64,000 nucleotides of DNA from Flavobacterium sp. IMCC34852 (lineage in GTDB: Bacteria; Bacteroidota; Bacteroidia; Flavobacteriales; Flavobacteriaceae), in assembly GCF_030643905.1 (NCBI RefSeq), contig NZ_CP121446.1, positions 930,001-994,000 on the forward strand. Reading direction: 5' to 3'. A program made the position numbers and the translations under genes. The notes under the pieces were generated by a model. It did not search any database, was not told where the DNA came from, and was given only the letters and a program-made list of their open reading frames with translations. Position 1 is the stretch's first letter. Each line of letters begins with the position of its first letter. Shown in pieces: positions 8,637 through 16,861 of the stretch.

Positions 8637-9061
8637 TAATTTACTTTTGTTTCTGAAATCAGCTCGCCTTTTTCAAATTTTTTAATTCCGATAACTTTAC
8701 CGTTTTGGTCAAAAAAAGTCCATTCACCAATTATATACCAATGCGTTTCATCATTTTCTTCCACCATCATCGATTGACCGGTTGAGGTGATTCGGCCTTT
8801 GAGGTCAAAGGTGGTGATGTGACAAATGCCGTCTTTGTACTTTTCGGTTTTGACCAGTTTTCGGTTTTCGAAATATTTCCAAGTTTTGATTTCTATACTC
8901 TTTTTATATCGGCCTTTTGATTTGTAAAGTACGCCGTTGACGGTGTCTTTGTAAACCCATTTGCCTTCCCGATGATGATTAATGGTTTTGTTGGTTTTAC
9001 AACTGTAAAGTGCAAAAGTCAAAGTACAAGTTAAAAGCAGTAAGAGTCGTTTTAAATTCAT
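8636..9061 (-). CDS. Small lipoprotein with MORN/YwqK-like repeats
   Basis: The N-terminus MNLKRLLLLLTCTLTFALYSC is a lipoprotein signal with Cys at residue 21. The rest has repeated GxWxYKDxxNGxLYxKGxY-like units (REGKWVYKDTVNGVLYKSKG, then TWKYFENRKLVKTEKYKDG, then GEWTFFDQNGKVIGIKKFEKG), as in MORN-type or YwqK-like antitoxin-repeat proteins. A surface or periplasmic lipoprotein is inferred. No partner toxin lies beside it, so the YwqK likeness says nothing about a toxin system here. Function unknown. Confidence 0.75.
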   Translation of the reverse strand: MNLKRLLLLLTCTLTFALYSCKTNKTINHHREGKWVYKDTVNGVLYKSKGRYKKSIEIKTWKYFENRKLVKTEKYKDGICHITTFDLKGRITSTGQSMMVEENDETHWYIIGEWTFFDQNGKVIGIKKFEKGELISETKVN

Positions 9062-9067
9062 AAGCCT

Positions 9068-9098
9068 AAAAAAAATCCGTCTATTACTAAACGGATTT
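9068..9098 (-). terminator. Terminator of the M20 dipeptidase gene
   Basis: On the minus strand an 8-bp stem (9091-9098 with 9073-9080) is followed by a T tract (A run 9068-9075 on the plus strand). It lies 20 bases past the dipeptidase stop. Confidence 0.75.
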
Positions 9099-9118
9099 CA
9101 CATGGTTTTATTGTCTTG

Positions 9119-10507
9119 TTATTTAGATAACTCCACAAAATATTTATAAAATAACGGTATCGTCTCAATCCCTTTTAAGTAATTGAAAACCCCGAAATGT
9201 TCGTTAGGCGAGTGAATCGCGTCACTGTCTAAACCAAATCCCATTAGGATTGTTTTTGATTTTAACTCTTTTTCAAACAAAGCCACAATTGGAATACTGC
9301 CGCCGGAGCGTACCGGAATGGCTTGTACACCGAAGGTTTCAGTATAAGCTTTATTTGCGGCTTTATAACCAATGCTGTCTATTGGCGTAACATAACCTTG
9401 ACCACCGTGATGTGGTGTTACTTTTACTTTTACTGCTTTTGGGGCAATACTTTCGAAGTGGTTTTTAAACAATTCGGTAATTTCTTCCCAGTCTTGGTTT
9501 GGTACTAAACGCATAGAAATTTTAGCGTAAGCTTTACTGGCGATAACTGTTTTTGCCCCTTCACCGGTGTATCCGCCCCAAATTCCGTTCACGTCTAAGG
9601 TTGGGCGAATAGAGTTTCTTTCATTGGTTACATAACCCGTTTCCCCATAAATATCGGCGATATCCAAAGCTTGTTTGTATTTCTCTAAAGAGAATGGTGC
9701 TTTGGCCATTTCTGCTCTTTCGGCAGCCGAAAGCTCTTCTACTTTGTCATAAAATCCCGGAATAGTAATGTGGTTGTTTTCGTCATGCAACGAAGCAATC
9801 ATCTTGGTCAACACATTAATTGGATTGGCCACTGCGCCACCGTATAAACCTGAGTGTAAGTCGCGATTGGGTCCGGTAACTTCCACTTCTACATAGCTCA
9901 AACCACGCAAACCGGTTGTGATACTCGGTTGTTGATTAGAAATCATTCCCGTATCGGAAATTAAAATTACGTCGCAGATCAGTTTCTCTTGGTTTCTTTC
10001 TACGAACCAGCCTAAACTTTTTGACCCAACTTCTTCTTCACCTTCAATCATAAATTTCACGTTGCAAGGCAAACAATTATTGACAATCATGTATTCAAAA
10101 GCTTTCACATGCATGTACATCTGACCTTTGTCATCACAAGCACCACGGGCAAAAATGGCACCTTCAGGATGGATTTCGGTGGTTTTGATTACGGGTTCAA
10201 ATGGTGGCGAAGTCCATAAATCCATCGGATCCGGCGGTTGCACATCGTAATGACCGTAAACCAAAACGGTTGGCAAGTTCTTGTCGATGATATGTTCCCC
10301 GAAAACGATAGGATAACCCGGCGTTTCGCATATTTCGACAAAGTTACAACCGGCTTTTTCCAAACTGGCTTTTACCGCATCTGCAGTGTTAATCACATCT
10401 TGAGCATAAGCACTGTCAGCACTTACTGAAGGGATTTTTAAAAGTTCAATAAGTTCGTCTATAAAACGTTGTTTATTTTGTTGAACGTAGTTTTTGATGT
10501 TGTCCAT
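9119..10507 (-). CDS. M20 family dipeptidase
   Basis: A dinuclear zinc peptidase of the M20/M25/M40 family that hydrolyses dipeptides in the cytoplasm. The zinc and catalytic motifs are in order: GHYDVQPPDP near residue 85, GACDDKGQ near 124, EGEEEVGS near 157, an Asp in ISDTGM, DLHSGLYGG in the lid domain, and a final His in HSPNEHFG. There is no signal peptide. I chose ATG 10507 (MDNIKNYVQQNKQRF); an in-frame ATG eight codons earlier would start inside the likely promoter region. A TACTTTTG box lies about 20 bases upstream. Length (462 residues) is normal. Confidence 0.9.
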   Translation of the reverse strand: MDNIKNYVQQNKQRFIDELIELLKIPSVSADSAYAQDVINTADAVKASLEKAGCNFVEICETPGYPIVFGEHIIDKNLPTVLVYGHYDVQPPDPMDLWTSPPFEPVIKTTEIHPEGAIFARGACDDKGQMYMHVKAFEYMIVNNCLPCNVKFMIEGEEEVGSKSLGWFVERNQEKLICDVILISDTGMISNQQPSITTGLRGLSYVEVEVTGPNRDLHSGLYGGAVANPINVLTKMIASLHDENNHITIPGFYDKVEELSAAERAEMAKAPFSLEKYKQALDIADIYGETGYVTNERNSIRPTLDVNGIWGGYTGEGAKTVIASKAYAKISMRLVPNQDWEEITELFKNHFESIAPKAVKVKVTPHHGGQGYVTPIDSIGYKAANKAYTETFGVQAIPVRSGGSIPIVALFEKELKSKTILMGFGLDSDAIHSPNEHFGVFNYLKGIETIPLFYKYFVELSK

Positions 10508-10528
10508 GGGTTTAAATTTGTTGTGCTT

Positions 10529-10536
10529 CAAAAGTA
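10529..10536 (-). promoter_or_regulatory. -7 box TACTTTTG of the dipeptidase gene
   Basis: On the minus strand this matches TAnnTTTG, the -7 box used by the Bacteroidota primary sigma factor, about 22 bases before the ATG. No convincing TTTG -33 box was seen. Confidence 0.45.
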
Positions 10537-10570
10537 CAAAAATGACGGTTATTTTTTTTAATAATTTTCC

Positions 10571-10600
10571 TTTGAAAGTTTGAAGTTATGATTATATTTG
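10571..10600 (+). promoter_or_regulatory. Promoter of tRNA-Leu
   Basis: A TTTG (10571-10574) and a TATATTTG (10593-10600) are separated by 18 bases, close to the Bacteroidota -33/-7 arrangement. The tRNA starts 14 bases later. Confidence 0.7.
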
Positions 10601-10613
10601 CACTCACCATTTT

Positions 10614-10695
10614 GCGGGTATGGCGAAATTGGTAGACGTGCCAGACTTAGGATCTGGTGCCGCAAGGCGTGTAGGTTCGAGTCCTATTACCCGCA
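10614..10695 (+). tRNA. tRNA-Leu (anticodon TAG)
   Basis: The 7-bp acceptor stem GCGGGTA (10614-10620) pairs with TACCCGC (10688-10694). The anticodon loop is CTTAGGA, giving anticodon TAG. A long variable arm and a T-arm with GGTTCGAGTCC are typical of class II tRNA-Leu. CCA is not encoded. A strong terminator follows within two bases. Confidence 0.97.
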
Positions 10696-10696
10696 C

Positions 10697-10728
10697 AAAA
10701 AAGCTCTAACGAAAGTTAGGGCTTTTTT
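10697..10728 (+). terminator. Terminator of tRNA-Leu
   Basis: Arms 10697-10710 and 10715-10728 form a long stem with a GAAA tetraloop and one G-U pair, ending in a T run. Confidence 0.85.
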
Positions 10729-10847
10729 ATTGGTAGTATTGGTTAATAATATGTTCACAGTTTGTTGTTTTAGAGTGTTTTAATTTTTGAAAATTCGATT
10801 ATTTTTACACCATCAATATTAATTTGAGGTAAAAATCTTTTATTCTA

Positions 10848-11612
10848 ATGAAAGGGAAAAAGCTTATGATAACTGTGGTACTGGGAATTTTTGGATTTGT
10901 TTTATTAGCAGTGTCAGGTTTTTTGCTGTATAGAAACAGTTCCAATTCCATTTCAGCGGAAAAGCAAAAGCAATTGGATGAAGCCATCAAACAAATCGAG
11001 GTTTTAAATGCGGAAATAGTTGAGAAAGACAAGATTGTGGATGAAACGGAACAAAAGTTAAAAAGCCATAAGTTTGATGTTTTTACTTTGGCTCCCGGAC
11101 AAAATATTCCCATCATTGAAATAGTAGATAACGATTTAAGTGAGGGAACTCCAACCGAAGAAGGGAACAAAAAAGTACACAAATTAATGTACCATCACCA
11201 AATCAAATTTTCTTTAGTCAATGCCGGAAAAAGCGCCCTGAAAGACGTCATCTTTTCTATCAAGGATGATTACAACAAAGGCAAGGAGAAAAAGAAAATG
11301 GCTAAAGCAGTAGCCAGTTTTGATTATTTGGGCAAAAAAGTAAATGATGAGGAAATGGGTGAGTATGAAAATATTGAAATCAACACCCTTAATTTAAAGT
11401 CCAAAAAATTGCTCTACACGAGCAATCTACCGGGAAGTTTCGGTGTTGCAGATTACGAATATCATTTGGTGGTAGAATGGAGTCAAGGTTTTTACCAAAT
11501 GTTTATCAAGATTGAAGAAGTTGACGGTAAATTAAAATACAATTACGAATTTTTTGATGTCAACGGCAATACCATTGATTTTAATAATCTCGAAAAGAGT
11601 ATCAGCAATTAA
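10848..11612 (+). CDS. Membrane-anchored coiled-coil protein, function unknown
   Basis: Not recognised. A single hydrophobic segment (about residues 6-28, MITVVLGIFGFVLLAVSGFLL) is followed by a coiled coil of about 35 residues (AEKQKQLDEAIKQIEVLN and onward). A beta-rich C-terminal domain of about 170 residues follows, with alternating strands such as HQIKFSLVNAG and YEYHLVVEWSQGFYQMF. The layout suggests a bitopic inner-membrane protein with its soluble part in the periplasm, though cytoplasmic orientation cannot be excluded. It stands alone between tRNA-Leu and a bidirectional terminator. Confidence 0.7.
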   Translation: MKGKKLMITVVLGIFGFVLLAVSGFLLYRNSSNSISAEKQKQLDEAIKQIEVLNAEIVEKDKIVDETEQKLKSHKFDVFTLAPGQNIPIIEIVDNDLSEGTPTEEGNKKVHKLMYHHQIKFSLVNAGKSALKDVIFSIKDDYNKGKEKKKMAKAVASFDYLGKKVNDEEMGEYENIEINTLNLKSKKLLYTSNLPGSFGVADYEYHLVVEWSQGFYQMFIKIEEVDGKLKYNYEFFDVNGNTIDFNNLEKSISN

Positions 11613-11613
11613 T

Positions 11614-11645
11614 AAAAAAACCTCTCCATTTGGAGAGGTTTTTTT
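11614..11645. terminator. Bidirectional terminator
   Basis: A 14-bp perfect stem (11614-11627 with 11632-11645) with an ATTT loop lies between the convergent plus-strand unknown gene and the minus-strand DUF885 gene, with T runs in both directions. Confidence 0.85.
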
Positions 11646-11649
11646 AGGA

Positions 11650-13416
11650 TTATTTTCCGGAGGTAATCCAAGAGTTGATTTTCTTTTCCAGCAAGGCTAA
11701 AGGCATTACGCCGGATTCTAAAACTTTTTGATGGAAAACTTTGATATCAAATTGGCTTCCCATTTTATCTTGCGCTTGCTGGCGTAATTCTAAAATTTTT
11801 ATCTGACCTATTTTATAAGATAACGCTTGTCCGGGAATGGCCATATAGCGTTCGATTTCAGCTATGATACTGGCTTCGCTTTCGGCTTCGTTGTCTAATG
11901 AATATTGGATGGCTTGCTCACGTGTCCAACCTTTAGCATGAATGCCGGTATCTACTACCAATCGAATCGCGCGGTGCATTTCGTTGCCTAACATTCCAAA
12001 ATATTGGTACGGATCTTTGTATAAGCCCAATTCTTTCCCCAAACTTTCAGTGTATAAAGCCCAGCCTTCGCCATAAGCCCCAAACCAGTTGAACTTTCTG
12101 AAATCGGGCAATTGGGTATTTTCCTGTTGGAGTGAAATTTGAAAATGATGTCCCGGAATGGCTTCATGTAAAAATAAATCTTCATCACCATAATAATTGT
12201 AATTGGCTACATCCGGAATTGGAACATAAAAGGTTCCCGGTCTCGAACCGTCGGCCGAACCTTGAACATATTCTGCACTGGCGGTTTTTTCTCTGAACGC
12301 TTCTGTTCTTTTAACTCGGAAAGCAGTTTTCGGTTGTAAAGAGAAAAATTTGTTCACATTAGGCTCGATGATTTTATGGATACGTTCAAAATTGGCAATC
12401 ACCTCTTCCGGTGTTTTAAACGGTTTTAGTTCGGGTTTGTTTCTTACATGGTCAAAGAACTCAATGATAGTGCCTTTAAAACCGACTTGGGTTTTTACTT
12501 TTTCCATCTCGGCTTTGATACGTGCGACTTCTTTTAAACCCAACTCGTGGATTTCTTCAGGTGTTTTATCGGTTGTTGTCCATTGTTTTACATATACTTT
12601 GTACAATTCATTTCCGCCTTTAATACTGCCAATACCGCTGGTAGTTCGGCAAGCCGGAATGTATTCTGATTTCATAAAGGCTATGAATTTTTCGAATTGC
12701 GGATTTAGTTTGGTATTGATCACCTTGGCATAAGCCTTTGATAATTTGTTTTTTTGCATTGGAGAGAAATCTGCCGGAAACTTTTTGCAACTCGAAAAGA
12801 ATAAATGGTCTTCAGTTTTGGGTGTAATTACCTCTTGAAACTGCGGTACAATTCTTTCGGCCAATGCTTTTGGCAAGACTACTTTTTCCTGAATTCCTTT
12901 TTTCATGTAGACCATGGCTGAGTCAATCCAAACGGAATAGTTGTCCATTCTCTTTAGGAAATTCTGATAATCCTTTACCGTTTTGAATGGTTGCGCACTT
13001 TCTCCGCTGGCAAATTGTCCCATAGTTAAATGCGTTCCCCAAAACTGATGAATCGGCATTAAATTAGCATTTTGTTTTAGTAAATCTTTCCCTATTGAAA
13101 CTTCCCAAGCAATAATGTCAAAGCTGTTTTTTTGCTCTTCAGACAATGCTGTTGTATCAACGGTTGCCAACTCTTTTTCATATTTATCATAAAAAACAGC
13201 TTGCTTGTTGCGATGTGAATCGGTCATTTCAAAAGCCAGTTGGTCATTGAATTCCGTTTGACCGTTTAAGGTGGCTTCCAAAGGGTTTAGCGCATTTTTA
13301 TCGTTAAAATACGACTTGACAATAGTGTTGATGTCACCTGCTTTTTCTTCCGATTTGCAGTTTACTAAAAGCAATGAAGTGATAATCAGTGCAGAAAACA
13401 AATATAAGTTTCTCAT
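11650..13416 (-). CDS. DUF885 family lipoprotein (putative metallopeptidase)
   Basis: A lipoprotein signal with LVNC (Cys20) precedes a long mostly helical protein of 588 residues. The sequence HEAIPGHHFQ near residue 417 and a later Glu-rich helix are the signature of DUF885, a gluzincin-like zinc peptidase family (HExxxGHH type). The residues are intact, so activity is plausible; the substrate is unknown. Expected location is the outer or inner membrane facing the periplasm. It ends at a shared bidirectional terminator. The NTF2-like gene lies upstream on the same strand with a 67-base gap. Confidence 0.85.
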   Translation of the reverse strand: MRNLYLFSALIITSLLLVNCKSEEKAGDINTIVKSYFNDKNALNPLEATLNGQTEFNDQLAFEMTDSHRNKQAVFYDKYEKELATVDTTALSEEQKNSFDIIAWEVSIGKDLLKQNANLMPIHQFWGTHLTMGQFASGESAQPFKTVKDYQNFLKRMDNYSVWIDSAMVYMKKGIQEKVVLPKALAERIVPQFQEVITPKTEDHLFFSSCKKFPADFSPMQKNKLSKAYAKVINTKLNPQFEKFIAFMKSEYIPACRTTSGIGSIKGGNELYKVYVKQWTTTDKTPEEIHELGLKEVARIKAEMEKVKTQVGFKGTIIEFFDHVRNKPELKPFKTPEEVIANFERIHKIIEPNVNKFFSLQPKTAFRVKRTEAFREKTASAEYVQGSADGSRPGTFYVPIPDVANYNYYGDEDLFLHEAIPGHHFQISLQQENTQLPDFRKFNWFGAYGEGWALYTESLGKELGLYKDPYQYFGMLGNEMHRAIRLVVDTGIHAKGWTREQAIQYSLDNEAESEASIIAEIERYMAIPGQALSYKIGQIKILELRQQAQDKMGSQFDIKVFHQKVLESGVMPLALLEKKINSWITSGK

Positions 13417-13483
13417 GGTTAATGGTTTAGTTGGTATAAAACTATAAGTTTTTGGGTAATAGAATTGTTAACAGAATGATAAA

Positions 13484-13846
13484 TTATCCGTGGTATACTC
13501 GAGAAGCGATGATACAGTTTTCCTTAATTTCAAGGACTTCGGCTACTAACATATCGGGTTCGTTGGCAACGGTGCGAATGTATTCCATAAAAACGCGGTC
13601 TGCGTTTGAAGTTAGCGAAGTGACTTTGTAATGCAAGGTTGGCAATCGGTCAAAAGCGTCTTGCCACCAAGCGCGTAAGGCATCTTTACCGGTGACTAAA
13701 CCATTGGTTTCCGGATGGCGGATTTTTAGCTTTGGACTAAAGTGTTCGGCTTCATCGTCATAAAGCGACAATAATTTTTCAAGGTTGTGGGCGTTGAACG
13801 CTTCAAACCAAAGATGGGCAATGGATAAGTTTTTTTCTGCTGACAT
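13484..13846 (-). CDS. NTF2-like (SnoaL-type) protein
   Basis: A 120-residue protein with the cone-shaped NTF2 fold pattern: an N-terminal helix pair (HLWFEAFNAHNLEKLLSLY), DDEAEHFSP, GKDALRAWWQDAFDRLP, then beta strands ending in EVLEIKENCIIASRVYHG. Members range from isomerases to ketosteroid-binding proteins, so no reaction is given. The start ATG 13846 (MSAEKNL) is preferred to one eight codons upstream, which would lie within the terminator of the preceding gene. No signal peptide, so cytoplasmic. Confidence 0.8.
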   Translation of the reverse strand: MSAEKNLSIAHLWFEAFNAHNLEKLLSLYDDEAEHFSPKLKIRHPETNGLVTGKDALRAWWQDAFDRLPTLHYKVTSLTSNADRVFMEYIRTVANEPDMLVAEVLEIKENCIIASRVYHG

Positions 13847-13859
13847 AATGTTAGAAATA

Positions 13860-13886
13860 AAAAGCCTCAATTAATTGAGGCTTTTA
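13860..13886 (-). terminator. Terminator of the rluB-like gene
   Basis: A 13-bp perfect inverted repeat centred at 13872/13873 (GCCTCAATT and its complement with A/T flanks) ends in a T tract on the minus strand. It lies 25 bases past the pseudouridine synthase stop and just before the NTF2-like start. Confidence 0.8.
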
Positions 13887-13910
13887 TCATGGTAAATGTA
13901 TGATAATTTT

Positions 13911-14810
13911 TTATACGTTTTTCAAATTGATAATTTCCTGTTCGGTCAGGAAGCGCCAATTGCCGCGAGGTAAATTCTTTTTGGTCAAACCGGCAAAAGC
14001 AACGCGGTCAATTTTTAAAACATCGTATTTGAAGCTTTCAAAAATGGCGCGAACTACTTTTACATTGGGTGTTCTGAGTTTGAGTCCTATTTCTGTTTTG
14101 GCTTCGCCTTCGATATAGGAGATTTCATCAACATATAATTTGTGTCCGTCAAGTGTTACACCGCCGGCAATTTTTTCTAAATCTTCAAACTTCAGGTTTT
14201 TGTCTAAAGTAACTTGGTAAATCTTGGTGGATTTTTGATTCGGCAAACTGAATTTTCGAACCATATCGGTATCGTTGGTAAAAACCAATAAACCGGTAGT
14301 ATTTTTATCCATACGGCCAATCGGTTGGATTTTAGCTTTTGTGGCTGCTCTAACCAATTCCAATACATTGCGGTGATCGGCATCGTCTTCGTTGGAAGTC
14401 GTGAAGTTTTTAGGTTTGTTGAGCAAGATGTATTCTTTGCGTTCCGGGGTTAAAACAGAGCCGTCAAAGTTAACTACATCGCCCGGTTTTACTTTGTATC
14501 CCATTTCGGTAATGACTTCACCATTGACTTTTACATTGCCCGATTGGATGTAAATATCGGCATCGCGACGCGAGCAAACACCCGAGTTGGAAATGTATTT
14601 GTTCAAACGAATGTCGTCTGATTTTAAAGGTTTCGGGATATTGTTAACCGGTTTAGCTGTTTTTTTGGGTGCGGCTCCATCGGTTGACGGCTTAGCCTTT
14701 TTCGGACCTTGCGCTCTTTTCGGCATGGCTGGTTTAGGCTTATTGGAGCTTGGTCGCGAGCTGTTTGGTCGTGAACCGCCTCTTTTGTTATTGCCTTCCT
14801 TCTTGTTCAT
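13911..14810 (-). CDS. rluB: RluB/RsuA-family pseudouridine synthase
   Basis: This enzyme makes pseudouridine in rRNA (RluB acts at 23S position 2605 in E. coli; the exact site here is not shown). Residues 67-113 form an S4 RNA-binding domain (RLNKYISNSGVCSRRDAD). The catalytic motif is GRMDKNTTGLLVFTND with Asp168. The first 60 residues are a low-complexity Lys/Pro/Ser/Arg-rich extension (KPKPAMPKRAQGPKKAK), common in flavobacterial homologues and likely to bind RNA. The gene follows the mevalonate/UbiA cluster after a 171-base gap that contains an unusual element. Confidence 0.88.
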   Translation of the reverse strand: MNKKEGNNKRGGSRPNSSRPSSNKPKPAMPKRAQGPKKAKPSTDGAAPKKTAKPVNNIPKPLKSDDIRLNKYISNSGVCSRRDADIYIQSGNVKVNGEVITEMGYKVKPGDVVNFDGSVLTPERKEYILLNKPKNFTTSNEDDADHRNVLELVRAATKAKIQPIGRMDKNTTGLLVFTNDTDMVRKFSLPNQKSTKIYQVTLDKNLKFEDLEKIAGGVTLDGHKLYVDEISYIEGEAKTEIGLKLRTPNVKVVRAIFESFKYDVLKIDRVAFAGLTKKNLPRGNWRFLTEQEIINLKNV

Positions 14811-14904
14811 AAATGCTGTATTTAACTTCTTTCCATTCGACCATTTTGGTCTTAGGTGGTTGCAAAGATACGGTTTTAAAGGCTACAAAACCATGGATTG
14901 AAAT

Positions 14905-14984
14905 TAGCCCCGACAGGAGTCAATTACCATGTAATGCGGATGGCGGGAAAATGGTTTAGCAATTGCCCATCACTTTCGCTCCTA
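14905..14984. repeat. Putative dispersed structured element with inverted ends
   Basis: On the plus strand the element begins TTAGCCCCGACAGGAGT, has a core GCGGATGGCGGGAAAA (14936-14951), and ends in GCTCCTAA; AGGAG near 14915 and CTCCT at 14979-14983 are complementary. It overlaps the stop codon of the prenyltransferase gene on the minus strand. From memory of flavobacterial intergenic regions this resembles a recurrent family, but that was not checked. Confidence 0.4.
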
Positions 14985-15908
14985 ACGAACAATCGTTTCT
15001 ACTATTTTCTTGCCGTGAATTAAGACTGACGGATTGATGAGTACAATGCAAAATACGCCTGAAACTACCAGAAATTTAAGGATGTTGTGCAGTTTCAGGT
15101 AATCGGGTTTGGAATTGGATTTCCAGAGTTTTTGCAGGAAGAAAATGAGGACAATCATACTGAGATAGAAATAGATGTCCATGTAGCCGACTTCAAAGAT
15201 TTCGATTAAAAAATAAATCGGTATAACGGTAGAAATCGTTAATAGTGTAATGATTTTTTTAGAAAAAGCTTCGCCAAAAAGCACCGGAACAGTCTGGTAA
15301 TCGTTGGCAATATCGCCTTTTAGGTTTTCTAAATCCTTAATCATTTCTCGGATGAGAATGAGCAGGTATAAAAAGGTAGCGTGGGCAAAGATTTGCGGGT
15401 AAAGATTTTTATAGTACAGCAGAATGGCAAAGAATGGTAAGACGGCCAAGAATGAGGCGGTTAGGTTTCCGATGACTACTATTTTTTTGAGTTTATGAGA
15501 ATAGAACCAAATGAGGAAAATGTAAACGGAAAAAAATAAAACGGCACGAAGCGACACCAAGAAAGCCAACAAAAAGACAATGAAATTGACAGTAAAATAA
15601 ACTTGTAGTTTGGTTTTTTGGCTGACCAGTCGATCCAATTGAGATTTGTTGGGGCGATTGATTAAGTCTTTTTTACTGTCGTAAAAATTATTGATGATAT
15701 AACCCGAAGCGATGGTTAATCCGGAAACGATGACAATGACAAACAAGTTAAAATCGAGTAGGACATCGAGGGCTCTTTTTTCGGGAGCCAAAATGAATAT
15801 GGCCGATAAATATTGGGCTAAGGCAATTACGGGAATATTATACCCGCGAACCACCGAAAACATACTGATGATTTTAAGTAAGGTGTGTTTGGATTTTCGG
15901 CTTAACAT
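14982..15908 (-). CDS. UbiA-family prenyltransferase
   Basis: An integral membrane prenyltransferase with about eight or nine hydrophobic helices. The first Asp-rich motif is NNFYDSKKD (N74, D77, D81) and the second is KDLENLKGD around residue 192. Homologues with this context are often named geranylgeranylglycerol-phosphate geranylgeranyltransferase, but the acceptor cannot be told from sequence; a quinone or lipid precursor is equally possible. It lies 10 bases after mevalonate kinase, so the isoprenoid donor and its user are encoded together. The stop codon lies within the putative structured element. Confidence 0.85.
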   Translation of the reverse strand: MLSRKSKHTLLKIISMFSVVRGYNIPVIALAQYLSAIFILAPEKRALDVLLDFNLFVIVIVSGLTIASGYIINNFYDSKKDLINRPNKSQLDRLVSQKTKLQVYFTVNFIVFLLAFLVSLRAVLFFSVYIFLIWFYSHKLKKIVVIGNLTASFLAVLPFFAILLYYKNLYPQIFAHATFLYLLILIREMIKDLENLKGDIANDYQTVPVLFGEAFSKKIITLLTISTVIPIYFLIEIFEVGYMDIYFYLSMIVLIFFLQKLWKSNSKPDYLKLHNILKFLVVSGVFCIVLINPSVLIHGKKIVETIVR

Positions 15909-15918
15909 TTAGGAGCGA

Positions 15919-16857
15919 TTAAAACTGGTAAACCACTTCCAATTTGTAATCTTTCAGGGATTGTTTTGCCTTTTCTAAATCTTCGGTAAAGCCCAGAATA
16001 TAACCGCCACCACCGGAACCGCAAAGTTTTAGGTAGTAGTCATTGGTGTCAATGCCTTGTTGCCATACGCCGTGAAACTGTTCCGGTATCATGGGTTTGA
16101 AATGGTTTAAGACTACTTTCGACAATTGTTTGGTATTGGCAAATAAAGATTTCATATCGCCGCCGAGGAAATTTTCCACACAAGCGTCGGTATATTTGAT
16201 GAATTGTGATTTGAGCATTTTACGGAATCCTTCTTCTTTAAGATTTTCCATAAAAATATTGACCATCGGAGCGGTTTCGCCTACGATTCCTGAGTCTAAT
16301 AAAAATACGGCACCTTTTCCTGTCGCGCTTTGTGACGGAATGCCGGTGGCTTCGATATTGTCTTTGGAATTGATGAGAATCGGAATGCTCAAATAGCTGT
16401 TTAACGGGTCAAGACCGGAACTTTTTCCGTGGAAGAAAGACTCCATTTGAGAAAAAATCGTTTTGAGTTGCAATAATTTTTCGCGGGTTAGATTTTCTAA
16501 GACCGTGATTTTGTCGTTAGCGTATTTGTCATAAATAGCGGCAACCAAAGCACCACTGCTCCCAACACCATATCCTTGCGGAATACTGGAATCGAAATAC
16601 ATGCCGCGCTCCACATCGGTTTTTAAAGCGTCCAAGTTGAAAGTCACCAATTCGGGTTGGTCTTTTTGGAGTTGCTCCAAATAGGTTACAAAACGACGTA
16701 AACTCGCATTAGATTTAATCGCTTCTTCAGATGGGTTTTCGTCCACTTTCAAAGCGCCGTTGTAAAAGTTGTAAGGAATGGATAAACCTTTAGAATCCTT
16801 TATAATTCCGTATTCTCCGAAGAGAAGAATTTTTGAGTAAAATAATGGTCCTTTCAT
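15919..16857 (-). CDS. Mevalonate kinase (GHMP kinase)
   Basis: Mevalonate kinase phosphorylates mevalonate with ATP in the cytoplasm. It has the GHMP features: the N-terminal KILLFGEYGI, the phosphate-binding loop PQGYGVGSSGAL at 93-104, the Lys/Glu region SSGLDPLNSYLS, and the C-terminal glycine-rich LCGSGGGGYILGF. Length (312 residues) is normal. It begins 4 bases after the decarboxylase stop and ends 10 bases before the prenyltransferase start, forming a compact operon. Assignment to mevalonate rather than phosphomevalonate rests on family resemblance and neighbours. Confidence 0.83.
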   Translation of the reverse strand: MKGPLFYSKILLFGEYGIIKDSKGLSIPYNFYNGALKVDENPSEEAIKSNASLRRFVTYLEQLQKDQPELVTFNLDALKTDVERGMYFDSSIPQGYGVGSSGALVAAIYDKYANDKITVLENLTREKLLQLKTIFSQMESFFHGKSSGLDPLNSYLSIPILINSKDNIEATGIPSQSATGKGAVFLLDSGIVGETAPMVNIFMENLKEEGFRKMLKSQFIKYTDACVENFLGGDMKSLFANTKQLSKVVLNHFKPMIPEQFHGVWQQGIDTNDYYLKLCGSGGGGYILGFTEDLEKAKQSLKDYKLEVVYQF

Positions 16858-16861
16858 ATTT

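Noticed and set aside
8636-9061. Toxin-antitoxin role for the YwqK-like lipoprotein
   Set aside because: No toxin-like partner gene is adjacent and the protein has a lipoprotein signal.
10598-10783. Plus-strand open frame of 61 codons over tRNA-Leu
   Set aside because: It is a by-product of the tRNA sequence and terminator, not a gene.
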